DNA of 64,000 nt. Origin: Portulaca oleracea. Its lineage: Eukaryota > Streptophyta > Magnoliopsida > Caryophyllales > Portulacaceae. Under the pieces are notes generated by a model. It worked only from the letters and a program-made list of their open reading frames with translations, was not told where the DNA came from and did not search any database. Positions 1 to 12,595 of this stretch are shown in pieces. How positions within the stretch are numbered: the first letter of the stretch is position 1; each line of letters opens with the position of its first letter. The translations under genes were made by a program, and so were the position numbers. The stretch covers positions 4,216,001 to 4,280,000 of the forward strand of contig CM055880.1 of NCBI GenBank assembly GCA_029582165.1, in the 5' to 3' direction.

Positions 1-234
1 ATTAGCAGGGTCAGCAATGTAGGTATAAGTAGTGAAGGGCATGGGCACAACAACAGTCTTAGACTTGGAAAGATACTCAACAAGCCAATCATGCATCCTA
101 TCATAATTCATTAGTTGCTCAAGGGCTGCCCCAATTAGTGGCCATGTCTTTGGCCCCACCTTCTTCCTTTGGCTCCACCTATGCACTACAATCCATGATA
201 AACCCATCAAAACAACCACAATCATCATTCCCAT
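1..234 (-). CDS. CYP704B1-like: Cytochrome P450 CYP704B-like, N-terminal part (gene continues off left edge)
   Basis: Seen: 78 codons in frame from an ATG at 234 to the window edge, with no stop. The protein starts with a short hydrophobic anchor (residues 1-18, MGMMIVVVLMGLSWIVV), a basic stretch (HRWSQRKK) and the P450 hinge GPKTWPLIGA, followed by DRMHDWLVEYLSKSKTVVV and PFTTYTYIADPAN. This N-terminus closely follows the CYP704B subfamily as I remember it. Known of the family: CYP704B enzymes are ER-anchored omega-hydroxylases of long-chain fatty acids that make sporopollenin precursors for pollen exine in the anther tapetum. The haem-binding Cys region lies outside the window, so catalytic integrity cannot be judged. 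Subfamily assignment is confident; the exact orthologue is less so. Confidence 0.88.
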   Translation of the reverse strand, partial: MGMMIVVVLMGLSWIVVHRWSQRKKVGPKTWPLIGAALEQLMNYDRMHDWLVEYLSKSKTVVVPMPFTTYTYIADPAN

Positions 235-352
235 TTTAGATATTAAAGAAAGAAAAAACAAATTATGGGCAAGTATAATAGTTTTTCAAAGAAATAGATA
301 ATGAAAGGAAGAATAAAAGATCATTTGGGTCCATAATAAAATGCATGGAGAG

Positions 353-358
353 TATATA
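353..358 (-). promoter_or_regulatory. Candidate TATA box of the CYP704B-like gene
   Basis: On the minus strand a TATATA core lies about 120 nt upstream of the ATG at 234, a usual plant distance. The region is AT-rich, so chance occurrence is possible. Confidence 0.35.
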
Positions 359-2195
359 GATGTGGTAGAGAAGAGTTTGGTGAGTTAGAGCTAATGAGTT
401 AGATAAAATTTCTCCAACAATCTTTACATGTACATGAGAAGGAATAGTTCATTTAGGTTGTGTGCTTGACCTAATTTGTTTCCCAAGTAATTTCATCATA
501 TAAAGAATGTGTGAGTATAGTAGTATAATACATATTTGTGAATAGTTGAAGGGTCGTTTTGTTAGTTTTAACTTATTTTCAAAAAAAAAGTTAGATTTAA
601 AATAATATCTAAGAAAATAAGCTTAGAGTAAATTAGTTAATAAATTCAGAAGAAGTTATATGAAAAGTTTTCAAGACAAAAGACTGTAATAAATTCAAAA
701 TATTAATCCAATCATGAAAAAGAAATCAAAGAAAACAGGTCTCAAGAAAATCAAATACCTTTTCCCAATTATATATATAGATATATATTCGTTGTAACTA
801 TTTGTACCTTGATTCAAGAACAATTGTACTAGTTAACTAGCTACTAGAAGCGAACTTTAGAAATTGTGATCTTATATACACGTAATATTACAACAGGAAC
901 GATCTCAAAATAAATTGTGAAATTTTTTTTAAGAATCTAATCTTTCTTTTTGGTTATTTCTACACAAATCAATGTTAGTTGAGTTATTGTTTGCTCTTCC
1001 TTAAAAAAAAAAAGTGGGATTGTTTATTTTAAGTGGACATATTGAGTGAAATATTTTCAACGTCAAACTGTAAATATGATTTGTTGAATGTAATTAATTT
1101 AAATATATTCATCATCACAATGTAATTAGCATTATCTCGTGATCAACCAAGTGAAGTGTTTGATTTGGCCTTCTTTCAAATGCCCTATCATATTATAATG
1201 GGATTCAAATTAAGAATAAAAATGGTAGGGTCATTTTAAGAGACAAACAAGTAGAACAGATTCTTTGGAGCTGTTTTACACTAACTAATGTCTTCACATA
1301 GGATTGTTAATTTGACCAAAATATTTAATATTTACTTCTAATTGCATAGTTTTTTCTTGCTCTTTTTTTCTCATTTATTTTGATCATGTATAATACTAAA
1401 ACATTTTACCTTCATTAATAACTAAAGTAGGCCCAGATCTTTTCTTAAGGCTAAGTTTATATGCACTATCCATATTTTATCAACTTTATTAGACCACTTG
1501 TTCTTACTTTATCCATCTCACATATAATATATATTTAAATATTCATATACTTAATTAATAAGTGATGTCACTTATGTGATTTGCATTACTCACAAAACCT
1601 TGTTAAAAGTTATAAATATTTTTCCATCTTTAATCACTCTATCCACACTTTATCAAATTTATCCACCTTTATCTACACTATGCACACTTTACCAATTTAT
1701 ATGCACAAATACTTAACGAACCGTGAAAATGAACAAAACTCAAAAGATTGTAAATTACTTATATACTTCCTCAAAAAAAATTAAAGTGTTTGATATGAAT
1801 GATATTATGTGTTACATGTTTAAAATAACAATTTAATAGGAAGGTGGGTAATAATAATTTATCAAAAAATGATGAATTAAAGACAAATTTAAGAAGAAAG
1901 AATCTACTATCCATATGTGTCAATGGTCATCAAAAAATGACATTTTAAGACAAATTTAAGAACAAAGAATCTACTAAATTAGTAAATATTGAATTAACAT
2001 TAATCCAATATCTTTGAATCTACTTCACAATCATCAATCTAACCCCAATTAAAAAGAATAAATTTAGTTTTTTTTTTAATTTTTTTCAAAAGATGGGTGG
2101 GAAGAATGGCACTAGCTACTTATTTATTGATTCGGACTTTTTCAAATGGAATTAAGAATTGGCGGCTGGCTTGAACTTATCCTCTTGTTTATGTT

Positions 2196-2234
2196 TTGTT
2201 GTTTGTTTGTTTGTTTGTTTGTTTGTTTGTTTGT
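2196..2234. repeat. (TTTG)n microsatellite
   Basis: About ten TTTG/GTTT units in a row. It is a simple repeat with no gene association visible. Confidence 0.9.
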
Positions 2235-2878
2235 GTGGGGTAATTTGGCAAATTATCTCTACCCACGTCCTTTTCATTCCCATGCACATGCAATGCACCT
2301 AATTCTTTGGAGCTAATTTAAACCATCATCATCCAAACACCCCCCCCCCCCCATATATTTCTCTAATCTTTAGTTACCATCTCACCAAGTTATTTCTTAC
2401 ATGTGTAGCTTCATTTGTGTGTAACATTATCCAACCCCAAATCAATGTCAACCTTTTATATGTTTTAGTCTAGGGTTTGTTTTTTATGATATGATATGTA
2501 TCATATTACATCTGATAAATACATGACATGATGGAATTATTTAATGGATGTAATTTATTATGAGCTCAAGCGATATCCATACAAATGAGTACATAATATT
2601 TTGACATATTGTAACTAGATATAATTATGGGTCAATTCGAATTGAATTAGCTAATTTAATTCGGAGCTTTTCAGTTGTCCTTTGCATTTATACTGATAAA
2701 AAACAAGATTTAACAACAGTATTCATATAGATCTTACTTTACTGAGATCTTAAAACTTTTCAGTATAAACATCTTATATCAACAAATATCTTACTTATAG
2801 AAATATTAATAGTGGCTAATAGTAAGGTCTTTAGACCACATATATTTATTCTGCACACTTGCATACTTTTTATATGAA

Positions 2879-2975
2879 GGGGAACCTTGGTGCAATGGTA
2901 ACTATTGTCTTATGATCATGAGATCACGAATTCGAATGCTAAAAACAACCCCTTAAACACTGGACTTCCCTTACT
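2879..2975 (+). mobile_element. tRNA-derived SINE remnant (Au-like)
   Basis: Begins GGGGAACCTTGGTGCAATGG, which resembles the 5' end of the plant Au SINE as I remember it. It carries an A-box-like stretch (2887-2898), then a degenerate B box (GAATTCGAATGC, 2928-2939) and the AAACAACCCCTTA stretch seen downstream of the B box in these elements. The 3' tail is degraded. It is not a functional tRNA: the cloverleaf cannot be completed. Confidence 0.6.
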
Positions 2976-3559
2976 TGCATATTTCTTATATATATACAAA
3001 AATCTTCCAAAATATAAATTAAAACCACCTCTAATTTGCTAACCAAAAGTTATATATTATACCTTTTAAAAGTTAGTCTAGCAACAAACCAATGAGAACT
3101 TGTAACGTTAGATGATCATCATCATCTTGAACTAGACATAGCCATTTTAGGTGGATATACCTCGGATGGAAATGTACTAGCTAGTGCATTCTAACCACCT
3201 TTCCATAAAGTCAAAATCAAAAGTGGTCAAAGACAAAGTAAAATTATTAATGAATAGTAGTTTACAAAAACAAGAAAATTAGTCTTGGCGTGCAAAATTA
3301 AATAGGAATTGTTAATTGGCTACTACCATTTTGATAATTCATTATTGATCACCCCATCCTCATGGAACCTTTCCCTTTTCTTTTAATTTGGTCAAAGCAT
3401 ATATTAAACGTAATAAAATATAAAAAGAATAGCCACTAACTATTAACAAAGTTACATAGTTTATATTTAAAGACAAAAAAAGGTTGCTAATTGGAATTCA
3501 AACTTAAAACTTTTATTCATTATAGATCAAGATGTTTAAGAAATTCATATATATTTGAC

Positions 3560-3833
3560 GGGGATTTGGTTTCAATTAATCTGTACTCATACGCGAATGA
3601 CAGAAAATAATTCAAATCGGCCTTTTCGCTTACACTGTATTAAACTTTTAACATATTTACTGTTACTAAACCTTTTTTCTATTTTTAGCAATCAAAAATT
3701 CAAAATTTAGAGCCTAAAATAGAAAAAAAAAATTAGTGACATTAAATAGATTAAAAGTTTACCACAGTCTGCTAAAAAATTAGTTTAAATTATTTTCAAT
3801 CACTAATATAGATTAATTTGGAGCCAAAACCCC
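3560..3833. mobile_element. MITE with long imperfect terminal inverted repeats
   Basis: The left end (GGGGATTTGGTTTCAATTAA) and the reverse complement of the right end (GGGGTTTTGGCTCCAAATTA) match over roughly 55 bases with small gaps. The length is about 274 bp and it is non-coding. A related left half lies at 16287-16398. I could not see a clear target-site duplication, so the superfamily is unassigned. Confidence 0.6.
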
Positions 3834-4765
3834 GATATCTAACTATATATATTCCACAGCCTTTTAATTCATACAATCACATTCAAAATTTATGATTGAT
3901 GTACATTTTTATAGATTAGATAGCATCTATCTGTAGTGAATGAGATTGCACATGAATTAATACTTATAGACATCGATATCTCTAAATCCAAGTTAATGTA
4001 CTGGCTTCATCCCAAAATATTTATTTTTTGACTAAATTCTGATTATTGATTACTCACAAATTACAATAAGTTACAAATATAAATATATCTTTTTAATGAT
4101 GATAATTTTATATCGTAGCTCAATATCCTTTGAAAATTATCAACGATCAAAATTTAGTCGATCTAATGACAAACAGAAGGTAGAAAATAAGAATGTAAAC
4201 TCAATTTCTGGAGAATTTTGATTGAGAAAGATCCCAATTAAGCCACCAATATTCAACACAAATTGACCAAGAATTCAATAATGTATAATTCAATATTTCA
4301 ATATATATAAATTATATAATGGTACAAAATTAATTTGTGTGGGCTCTTTATTATGATAGATCGTCCTTTTATAAAGCCAAAGCCAAGTGTGTGAGTGCCA
4401 TCGTGTTTAATTTTGCATCTGGGAATATCTTCCACCTCCAAAAGTTAAGGTTGAAAATTTTTTCTACAAAGAAAAAGACAGGGAATTTTGTATTTTAATA
4501 TTTTGATGCATTATTGATGTTAACTATAGTACATTTAGCGTGGCTTAATCATTTCCTTTTAAATGGCATTAATTCTGCCAAATATATGGAGCTAGTGTTG
4601 AAAATTACTAGATGGAATAAATAGCTATAGCCCAAATTATCGAAAAATATGAAGCTAGTGTTGAAAATTAGAATAATACTGTTTTGATCCTATTTATCAT
4701 TAATTATGCAAAAAATTACTCAGAGGTACCCTAACTTTTGGTGAAATGTTTTTAGTCTTTCATTT

Positions 4766-4970
4766 CAACTCATTTTGATCTTACTTTTTGGGTTAGAAAT
4801 TATTAGTGCTTTTTGGTCATCAATTTGGTTAAGTAATGAAATCCCTTATTCTTCCATTTTTAAGAAATACCCTTAAAGAAGAAGAACAGGTATTTGGCCA
4901 CTTAACTAAATTGATGACCAAAAGACTTAATAATTTCTAACCCAAAAGTTAGGTACCTCAAAATGAGTTT
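4766..4970. repeat. Hairpin (fold-back) element, arms about 70 bp
   Basis: Arm 4766-4835 and the reverse complement of arm 4898-4970 share long near-identical blocks, including GGGTTAGAAATTATTA and TTTTGGTCATCAATTT, with a spacer of about 62 nt. Transcribed, it would form a long imperfect hairpin. It is probably a fold-back MITE. No gene overlaps it. Confidence 0.75.
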
Positions 4971-5034
4971 TAAAAGTGCAGTCTAAAATATAGTTTCAAA
5001 TATCGTGACTCCAAATTTTTTGATTAATTATGTA

Positions 5035-5269
5035 CTCCCTCCATTTTTATTTATCTATCGCTTAGAAAATGGTGTTAAAAAATTTTACTATTAATATCTT
5101 AATTTGTATAATGACTCTTCATATAAAATTGTTATCATTACATTTGTAATAAAAAATACTATTAAATAAATATAATATTTTATTCTTTTATAAAAATTAC
5201 TATTAGAAATTATTGATTCGAGATTGATATTGAAAACCATAAATAAAAGATAAAAAAGAATGGAGGGAA
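5035..5269. mobile_element. Stowaway-like MITE (CTCCCTCC ends, TA flanks)
   Basis: Left end CTCCCTCCATTTTTATTTAT follows TA at 5033-5034. The right end GGAGGGAA is followed by TA at 5270-5271. The TIR plus TA duplication is the Stowaway (Tc1/mariner MITE) signature. The internal part shares the stretch around TCATTACATTTGTAATAAAA with the other copies in this window. Confidence 0.75.
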
Positions 5270-5893
5270 TAGTAAAGTTTAAAACATTGATCAATTTATA
5301 GTTTTATGTTTATACTTTATGATCAAAATATGTCCATTACTTTTATTGAAAAACAAAAAATAAATAAAACAAAGAAAATATGAAAAAATAGTCATAATTG
5401 GTTAGTGCGCGCATTTACAACAAGCGCGCAAAATTTTTTTAAAAACTAGCTATCATAAGCTCAAATTTGTGGATAAAAGTTTTTGAGTATTTTGACATAA
5501 TGTACATGGGTTAGTAAATTTAATTAAATTATCGTAAAAACGTTAAAAAAACTACATCTGAAAGTTACATGATCTCACAACAAAAATTAAAAAGAAGAAA
5601 AGTGATAATTCGAGAAGGGTGTTCGTGCATGCCACGTGTATAACACATGCACCAAAAAAATCAGAAAATATTTTTAAAAATAGTATATTATTACTGCTTT
5701 TTTTTTTGGCTTTTTTGGAAATGCTACACATATTTTTTAATTTACAAGCAATAATTCCTTTTTTACAATTCCAGCTGCCTAAATTACTACCACTATTTAC
5801 CAAACTATTTCACATCCAATAACTAACTAATCATCCTCAATCCAATAATTGAGCATCCTATCACACATTCACACCTCGACAACAACTACTTGT

Positions 5894-7335
5894 CTACTTG
5901 TAACATGGGTTCCCATAATAACCCGACCCGACACTCGAAAACGGGCCCAAATTCGGGTCGAACCCGGGATTATTATTCACTTGGTACTCGAGCGTCGAGT
6001 TACACAGTGATGAGGTGTCGTCGTTCAATAGGTGGGCAATCGGACCCAAATAGTCCAAATCCAATAAGTAGGTGAGAGAGTGGGTCCTTGGAAACTTCAA
6101 TTTTTGTTCTTCATGTTGGTAATCAATGTTGTCTACTTCATTTGGGCCTCCTATGGTGAATTGGACCTCACTTGGGGATGAAGATGAATCCTCTGATCTT
6201 TCCTCTGCTCTTGCTACATGTTTCTTCTTGTATATTCTACATAAAACCCAATCATCCAGCTGTAATATCGACCGAAAAAAATAGTATTAGAATGGTGGAA
6301 TATAATCGAGAATCATAAGATTCTAGTACATTATAAAATTAGAAAACAAAACTATTATAACAATAAAGATCTTAACAAATTAAATATCCGCTAAGAATGG
6401 ATCAAAAAATTTATATTTTAATGGATAAGTTTACAACACTAGTTATGATTAAAATTTGACGTCGGTAATGTGCACAAATATTATCGAATTTACGTAGGAT
6501 TGTGGATCAGGCCATCATAAGATTAAAGATTGATATCGCAATTATGATACATAATATTCTGACAAAATTATGATTGTAAGATTCTAACTACATCAACATT
6601 CTAATAAGAACTCGATAGATAGAGAATTTTCATATTGAAATTTGCATGATCTTATGATCTGAGGGTTGGGACTTACTCTCATGGACCCACGTTGTCTGAC
6701 AGGCTGGTGATTGGATTCAGTCAATCTGTACTCATGCATGATCCAATCGGTCTTGATACCCTTAGGTGGCCTCCCCTTGTAAAATACCAGAGCCTTCTTG
6801 ATCCCCACATACTTAGCCCCGCTATATATGGCCTTATCCGTCCCTGTCGCCTTCCAATAACCGGACACCGTCGCCCTGTTGGGTCGGATCCCATTCGGGT
6901 ATTTCCGGTCCCTTGGGCTAAAGAAGTACCACTCCTTCTCCCCAAACTCCGTCTTATCTACACACATCCACAATCAACACACAGCACCCATGAGCTCAAT
7001 CAATCAACAGAAAAAGCATTTTGTCGATAAAAAATCCTGGAAACTGGTCAACTTTTTCAAGTTGACCAAGTTTCTCTGTCGTTCTTACCAAACACTCCGT
7101 AATAACAATACATTTGAAAATTACAATGAACGAAGAAAATTAAAGGGTAATTAAGGTGGATAATACGATACGAACCGGGTAATTCCCAAGGATCAAACTT
7201 ATAGATATCGACCTCGGGGATGATCGAAACAGGGCATGGTCTGGACGTGGCTTGATTCTTGAGGTAGTGCATGATCAACTCTTCATCTGTAGGGTGAAAT
7301 CTAAACCCTGGTGGAAGATTCTTCGAACTCATCAT
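5894..7335 (-). CDS. NAP-like: NAC-domain transcription factor, NAP/ANAC029 type
   Basis: Three exons: 7335-7176, 6957-6677 and 6259-5894; 268 aa. Intron 1 is phase 1 and intron 2 phase 0, with GT..AG ends, as is usual for NAC genes. Seen: NAC subdomains in order, [19 protein letters not shown] (A), [12 protein letters not shown] (B), [18 protein letters not shown] (C), [11 protein letters not shown] and [19 protein letters not shown] (D), [11 protein letters not shown] (E). The C-terminal [18 protein letters not shown] block resembles the NAP clade, and the length equals that of Arabidopsis NAP (268 aa) as I recall it. Known of the clade: nuclear activators of leaf and fruit senescence and ABA responses. 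The ATG pair at 7335 starts the domain at the usual distance. The clade call is moderately confident; NAC identity is near certain. Confidence 0.94.
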
Positions 7336-7467
7336 ATTTTCTAGGGTTGATTTGACCTAATTAGGGCTAGTTGATTAGGGTAAGGGAGTGTTTGGATGAA
7401 GAGAAGGAGGATGAAGAAAAATGGTGGAAAGAGTGTTTGAAATGCGTCTGAAAGGAGAAATCAGGGG

Positions 7468-7473
7468 TTTATA
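7468..7473 (-). promoter_or_regulatory. TATA box of the NAC gene
   Basis: TATAAA on the minus strand, inside CATATAAACC, about 130 nt upstream of the ATG. The position and the cleaner GC context around it make this a good candidate. Confidence 0.55.
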
Positions 7474-7662
7474 TGGGAGATGCTGTTTTGTCTTTTAGTG
7501 GTGGGAGTCGTAGTAGTTTGCGTCATGTTGAGTAGGGATTGGTTTTCTTTTTTATTTTTGTTTTTTTGACTCCCATACATACATTAACACATACCTAGGA
7601 ATTAGGATGTTGAATAATCGTCATCAACAAGATAATTACGCACTTTAATTAATTAACTACTA

Positions 7663-7912
7663 CTCCCTCCGTTCATATGGATACATCCATTCTATATTAT
7701 GTCGTCTTGGGAAATTAACTGTCAAACTTTAAAAATTTTGCCCGTAAATTTCTAAATATACATAATGATTTGTTACATAAAACGAAAAATAATGTCATAA
7801 GAGTACAATATTGCAATTGTTAATAAAATGTTGCACAAGAAATCATCAATCAAACAGTGATATTGGAAACTGTGACAGTCAACAAAATGACAAATAATAG
7901 GGAACGGAGGAG
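7663..7912. mobile_element. Stowaway-like MITE, complete
   Basis: TA (7661-7662), then CTCCCTCCGTT; the right end AACGGAGGAG is followed by TA (7913-7914). 250 bp. It lies about 330 bp upstream of the NAC start codon, so it may be part of that promoter region. Confidence 0.85.
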
Positions 7913-7914
7913 TA

Positions 7915-8150
7915 GTTTTCATCTTTGAAAAGCATGTAGTAAAATTTCATAATTTTTTATTATAAATTTCTCAGTATATAAAATGAGTTGTTATATAAAA
8001 TTACCACCATTATATTCGTAATGAAAAATACTATCGTAAAAGTATAATACTTTAATTGTTAATAATATATTATGTAAAAAATTATCAATCAAAAATTGAT
8101 ATTGGAGACAGTGAAAATTAAAATTATAACATTTAATATAAAACGGAGGG
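7915..8150. mobile_element. Stowaway-like MITE, left terminus eroded
   Basis: Same internal sequence as the adjacent copy (blocks around GTAATGAAAAATACTAT and AAAAGTATAATACTTTAATT). It has a right terminus ACGGAGGG but no left CTCCCTCC. It abuts the 7663-7912 copy directly, so two related copies sit head to tail. Confidence 0.65.
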
Positions 8151-9551
8151 AATACTAGCTAATTAAATTAAGGTGTTCATATTTAATAGCTAGTTTGGAC
8201 CAAAGAATGGTGTGTTTTGGGTTTGGTGGTAGGGGGTTGGAAAGTTCCACGTACCTTAATCCTTGACATCATCATTTGGGATTTCTTAATTACAATGTAA
8301 TTATCTTGATTAGTTTAGTGAGTGACATAGGATCGAATCGGATCATAGTAAGAAGCCATGTGTTTGGAGAATATTATTTTGTTTACATCATAAACTCTAT
8401 CTAATTATCATTGGATTTGAGATATGTAGTGGTGAATCTTTCATGATAATTTTTAAAAGTTTTATATAATCAAAGTTACTAGGAGATTCCCATTTATTGG
8501 TTGGTTTGGATAATGTGATAAGTTGTCATAAAATTTGGAAAATGAATTGGTAATCCTTTACAAATTAAAGTATTATTTATGGGATTAATTATTATCTTCT
8601 GTATGGTGAGGTTTTTTTTTTTTGGAAAATTTTTCTCGAGAAAAATTTTATTATCCCCTAAGGAAAATGTTCTCTAATTGAAAGTGAAAAATTGTAAGCT
8701 ACCAATAAAATATTCCCAATGTCAGAATATAATTTACCAACTTGAAAAATTGATCAATTTTTTTCAAAATTTTTGACCAACTAAATGCTATCTACATATT
8801 ACATCAACCAATTTTAAAATATATCATATTCTTTACCCTAATTCTTTGATTTTATTTTAAAATATTCATAAAAATATGCAATCAAATTAGATTTAAAAAA
8901 ACATACATATTTAATTAATATTTTCTGCCGACTAATATGACAAAATGTGTGACAATAAGAGATGGATCCAATCTCTATGCACTCTATCTTCATTATTTGT
9001 ATTGTACTATAATAATTTAATAAGTAGCACTTTGATATTAATGACGACTTATTCTAAGAATATCCCCATGTTAGAAACATTTAAAGAAAATTATTAGAAT
9101 ATAAAAATGAAGATTTGAATGAAGGAACCAAGAATGTGTATGATTAGTTAGCTAATTAGACATAGCATTAAGTCTACAAAAAATTATTATTATGTTCCAT
9201 AGGTTTGGCTTTCACATTGGCACGTGTTTGGGGGGGCCAAAAGGGAAAAGGATTACATCACCTAACTTCATGTTTAATTATTTCATATCTTACTTAATTA
9301 GTGGTTAATTTTGGATCAAAGAAGAAAGTGTTGCTTACATCACTTGCTATTATTATATCTTATCATGTTCATTATATAGGTGATGAATGATATGTGTGGA
9401 CAAAATGTACTATTGCATCTTTATCCTTACTATCCACCCAATTCTTTGAAAGTTTGAGCACTATTGAGGTTGTTTTTACCATGGGATTATTAGGGGATAA
9501 AGATAATTAATATAGATCTTAATTTATAGGAAAATAGGCGGGCTTTAATTA

Positions 9552-9554
<3 letters not shown>

Positions 9555-9597
<43 letters not shown>
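9555..9597. repeat. (AT)n microsatellite
   Basis: About 20 AT units, running straight into the left TIR of the next MITE. TA-rich tracts are natural targets for Stowaway elements. Confidence 0.9.
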
Positions 9598-9598
<1 letters not shown>

Positions 9599-9810
9599 TT
9601 CCTCCGTTCCATATTAATTGTTCGTTGATGTCATTAGTTTTCAACATATACAATTATTTAATTATACGAAAGTACTATCATTAGATTCATAATGAAAAAT
9701 ATTATCACAAAAATATAATGTTGTATGTAATTTTTGATAGAATATTTTAGGTTATGAGAAATTTTTACTCAATTAAATATATTTAGACAATTAATATGAA
9801 ACGGAAGGAG
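9598..9810. mobile_element. Stowaway-like MITE inserted at an (AT)n tract
   Basis: Left end CTTCCTCCGTTCCATATTAA; right end TAATATGAAACGGAAGGAG followed by TA. The TIRs match over about 19 bases. The internal block is shared with the other family members. 213 bp. Confidence 0.8.
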
Positions 9811-12198
9811 TATATTGTAATTCAACCGTTGACTTAATGTTTACTTTGAAATCTAAATCTAAACTAAAAAGAAAATTAGTATTTGTTGGATTATGCTAAA
9901 AAAGTGTATCAGTACGTATAGTGGTATTGTTTGGAATTTCTAGAATTCCACATATTTGGCAAATTAAAAATAAAACCACGTTAATTATGTGGATAAGTAC
10001 TAGAAAGATGCAAAGTGTGATTATTGACTATAAGTACTTAAGTAGTAGTAGTACGAGTAACGAATAAAAAAAAACAGGAAGACCAATTATATGCTTTGCT
10101 TCAAGCAATTTTCATCTTTTAGAACTTATTTTCATTTCAATTAATTATTAATTGTTTACCTTTGCAAAAAAGCTAAACACTTAATTAATGGCCTTCAACC
10201 TCTTACTAGTTTGTTTAGTAAGATGATCATAATTCAATACATATGCACATCGAGCATAAGAATTGGTAAAAGAGGAAATTTCCAATAATTATCATAAATT
10301 TAATCAGTGGTAAAATTTGCATGCAGACCAGTGGTAAAAGAGGAAATTTTCAAAAATTATCATAGTAAGTAAAATTAGTTCGATGAAATTATCATAATAC
10401 TAACTTTAGTCATAAACAACTAATCAACTGTAGCGTTAGATGAAGAAAGATGCAGAGTCATTGAAGAAAGATTGACTTTCAAATTGCTATTGCATGGGTT
10501 GTGAGGTTCTCTCCATCAATGTTAAAGATGCAGCGTCATCAAAGAAAGATGCAGAGAATCGAACGTCAGTAAGATTAGTATTAGTTATTTGGAAATTGAA
10601 TTTCATATCTATGTTTTAGGTCTACAATTGTTCAATCACAATTTTCATTGTAGGTCCCGTATGACTTGCTATTAATGAAATCGTTATGTTTGGTTTAAAA
10701 AAATAATCAACTGCATTGAGAATTAATTAACTATATTGAGTGAAAAGTGAAAACATGTTAATTCTTTGCTAAAAAATTCATTTTGAATTTATTCTTTTTG
10801 ATTTTGTAAGAAGAGATCAAAACCATGCAATTGAATTCCCATTTTTTATGGAATGTAAGTGGGCTAGCTCTAATCATTTTCAATCCACATCATTCATTAG
10901 TCCTATTTTTTATAATTTCGACCCATCTTTTTCTACAAAATCAAAACTTATTTATACTTTTTTACTTTAAAATGTTTATTTATTAAACTCACATATCTTA
11001 ATAATCTACTTATACCTATCTACACTTACCTAATCTTATCAAATCTTGTCCAACTTCACTTATCATACACCTACTGACCAATGAAAAAAAAATATTGTTG
11101 CCACGGAATGACATATACGGATATATTGACTCTTTGTTCTTAAAAGATATTTCTACAAAATGTCAATATTTCTTCTCATAAATATTCAATATAGTAAAAT
11201 AAATATTATTTTGTACATGTAAGTGGTCGTAATTCCTAAATACTAATCATTTTGTGGATTTAATTTTTATTACTATTTCTATATTTTTGTGATTTTGAAG
11301 GATTTGAGAGACAATTAATATTACAAAAAATATGGAATAATTAGTAAGAAAATTATTTTAATATATTTAATTTCTTTTCTTTCATTCTATTATTTACATT
11401 ATTATTTAGACTAAAATGAGAATAATAATTTAATACATTATTTGATTAATAATTTAAATAATAAAATAATTAATATATAGAAATAAGAAATACTGGTTGA
11501 AAATTCAAATAAAAAGGAAGGATTAAAGTACAATTTCTGCAACTTTCTATTTTCCTCTGAAGCCAAATTTTATTATAAAATGTTACTCATATATTTATTT
11601 GTATTTTTAAAAAATTCATTTCGTCCCAAACAAATTGAATACACACCCCTGGTCAAATTACACATGTCCAATAAGTTAATATTCAATAAAAGACAACAAA
11701 ATATTATATTGAATGTACAAATTAAAATTGTTATTTGTTACTGTCAAAAATTAATCATCATATGACACGTGAGATATGCCGCCATAAAAGTAAGAACCAT
11801 TAATAATCAAGATAAGAATTTGGCTATTTTTTTATTTTTATTTGTATGAATTTTGATGGCTCTTATCCACCCAGCTCATTCATGAGCCCTGTAATTGGTC
11901 ATTTTATTTTATATTTCCTGATTCTGGAAAAAAAAGGTTTCAATAAAATAAATAGAATAAAGGATAAATAATTACCTTATTTTCATGACGTGGCGCGTGT
12001 GAAAGTGTGGTCCAAATGATTTGGAATTTTGGATAAGTGTATAACGTGGCTAGTGAGATAAATAATTCATGTAAATTGGGATGTTAGATGTATCATGTAT
12101 TGTGCACTTGTGCTTACTCATATTATCCTCATACATTCGATTTGAAGGTACTATTCAAAAATACATAAATAATTATGATTTTTTTAGAAAATAAATTT

Positions 12199-12465
12199 AA
12201 ATAATCTGAACTTTAAATTTAGTTTTAAATAATTTGATCTTTGACCCACTTGAATTCTAGTAGCACGCCACCGAATCAACTTAATTCGGCGGCGGGATGA
12301 CAATAGTAGGTTGACATGACACAACTAAAAATCCCAAGCACGTGCCTCCGCCGCCACGTCATCCCGACGTCGAGTTAAGTTCAACTTAATTTGGTGGTGT
12401 GTTATTAGAATCCAAGGGACCAAAGTTCATATTATTTAGAACCAAATCTAAAGTTCAGATTATTT
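12199..12465. mobile_element. Long fold-back element, arms about 100 bp
   Basis: Arm 12199-12300 pairs with the reverse complement of 12360-12465. Aligned blocks include AAATAATCTGAACTTTA, CTTTG, TTGAATTCTAGTAGCACGCC against TTGGATTCTAATAACACACC, and GGGATGAC. The central spacer is about 60 nt and GC-rich. No coding capacity. It is a MITE or fold-back transposon of unassigned superfamily. Confidence 0.75.
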
Positions 12466-12595
12466 AATCTACTATGGCCCAAAATTCAGATTATTTAATC
12501 TACTATTTCCCTTATTTTTTCAATTATTTAAAATTTCAAAGCGCTTAAAAAGATTATGCAAGCGTTATACAAAACACCAAAGACACGATCGGTCA

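Larger units (their letters stand above)
235..5893. other. Gene-free AT-rich spacer with small repeats
   Basis: No ORF here has protein-family resemblance. The stretch holds a TTTG microsatellite (about 2196-2234), a run of 13 C (2340-2352), a SINE remnant (2879-2975), a long-TIR MITE (3560-3833), a hairpin element (4766-4970) and a Stowaway-like MITE (5035-5269), each listed separately. The left part should contain the promoter of the P450 gene and the right edge the 3' flank of the NAC gene. The 67-aa and 83-aa ORFs are composition artefacts. Confidence 0.7.
7336..12198. other. Spacer: NAC promoter, then MITE-rich AT-rich DNA
   Basis: Beyond the NAC promoter there is no supported gene. It contains Stowaway-like copies at 7663-7912, 7915-8150 and 9598-9810 and an (AT)n tract at 9555-9597. 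A partial direct duplication near 10262-10370 repeats GTAAAAGAGGAAATTT twice. The remaining DNA is low-complexity AT-rich sequence with short ORFs only. Confidence 0.7.

Noticed and set aside
2879..2945. Functional tRNA gene
   Set aside because: A and B boxes are present, but acceptor and anticodon stems do not form and the 3' part matches a SINE.
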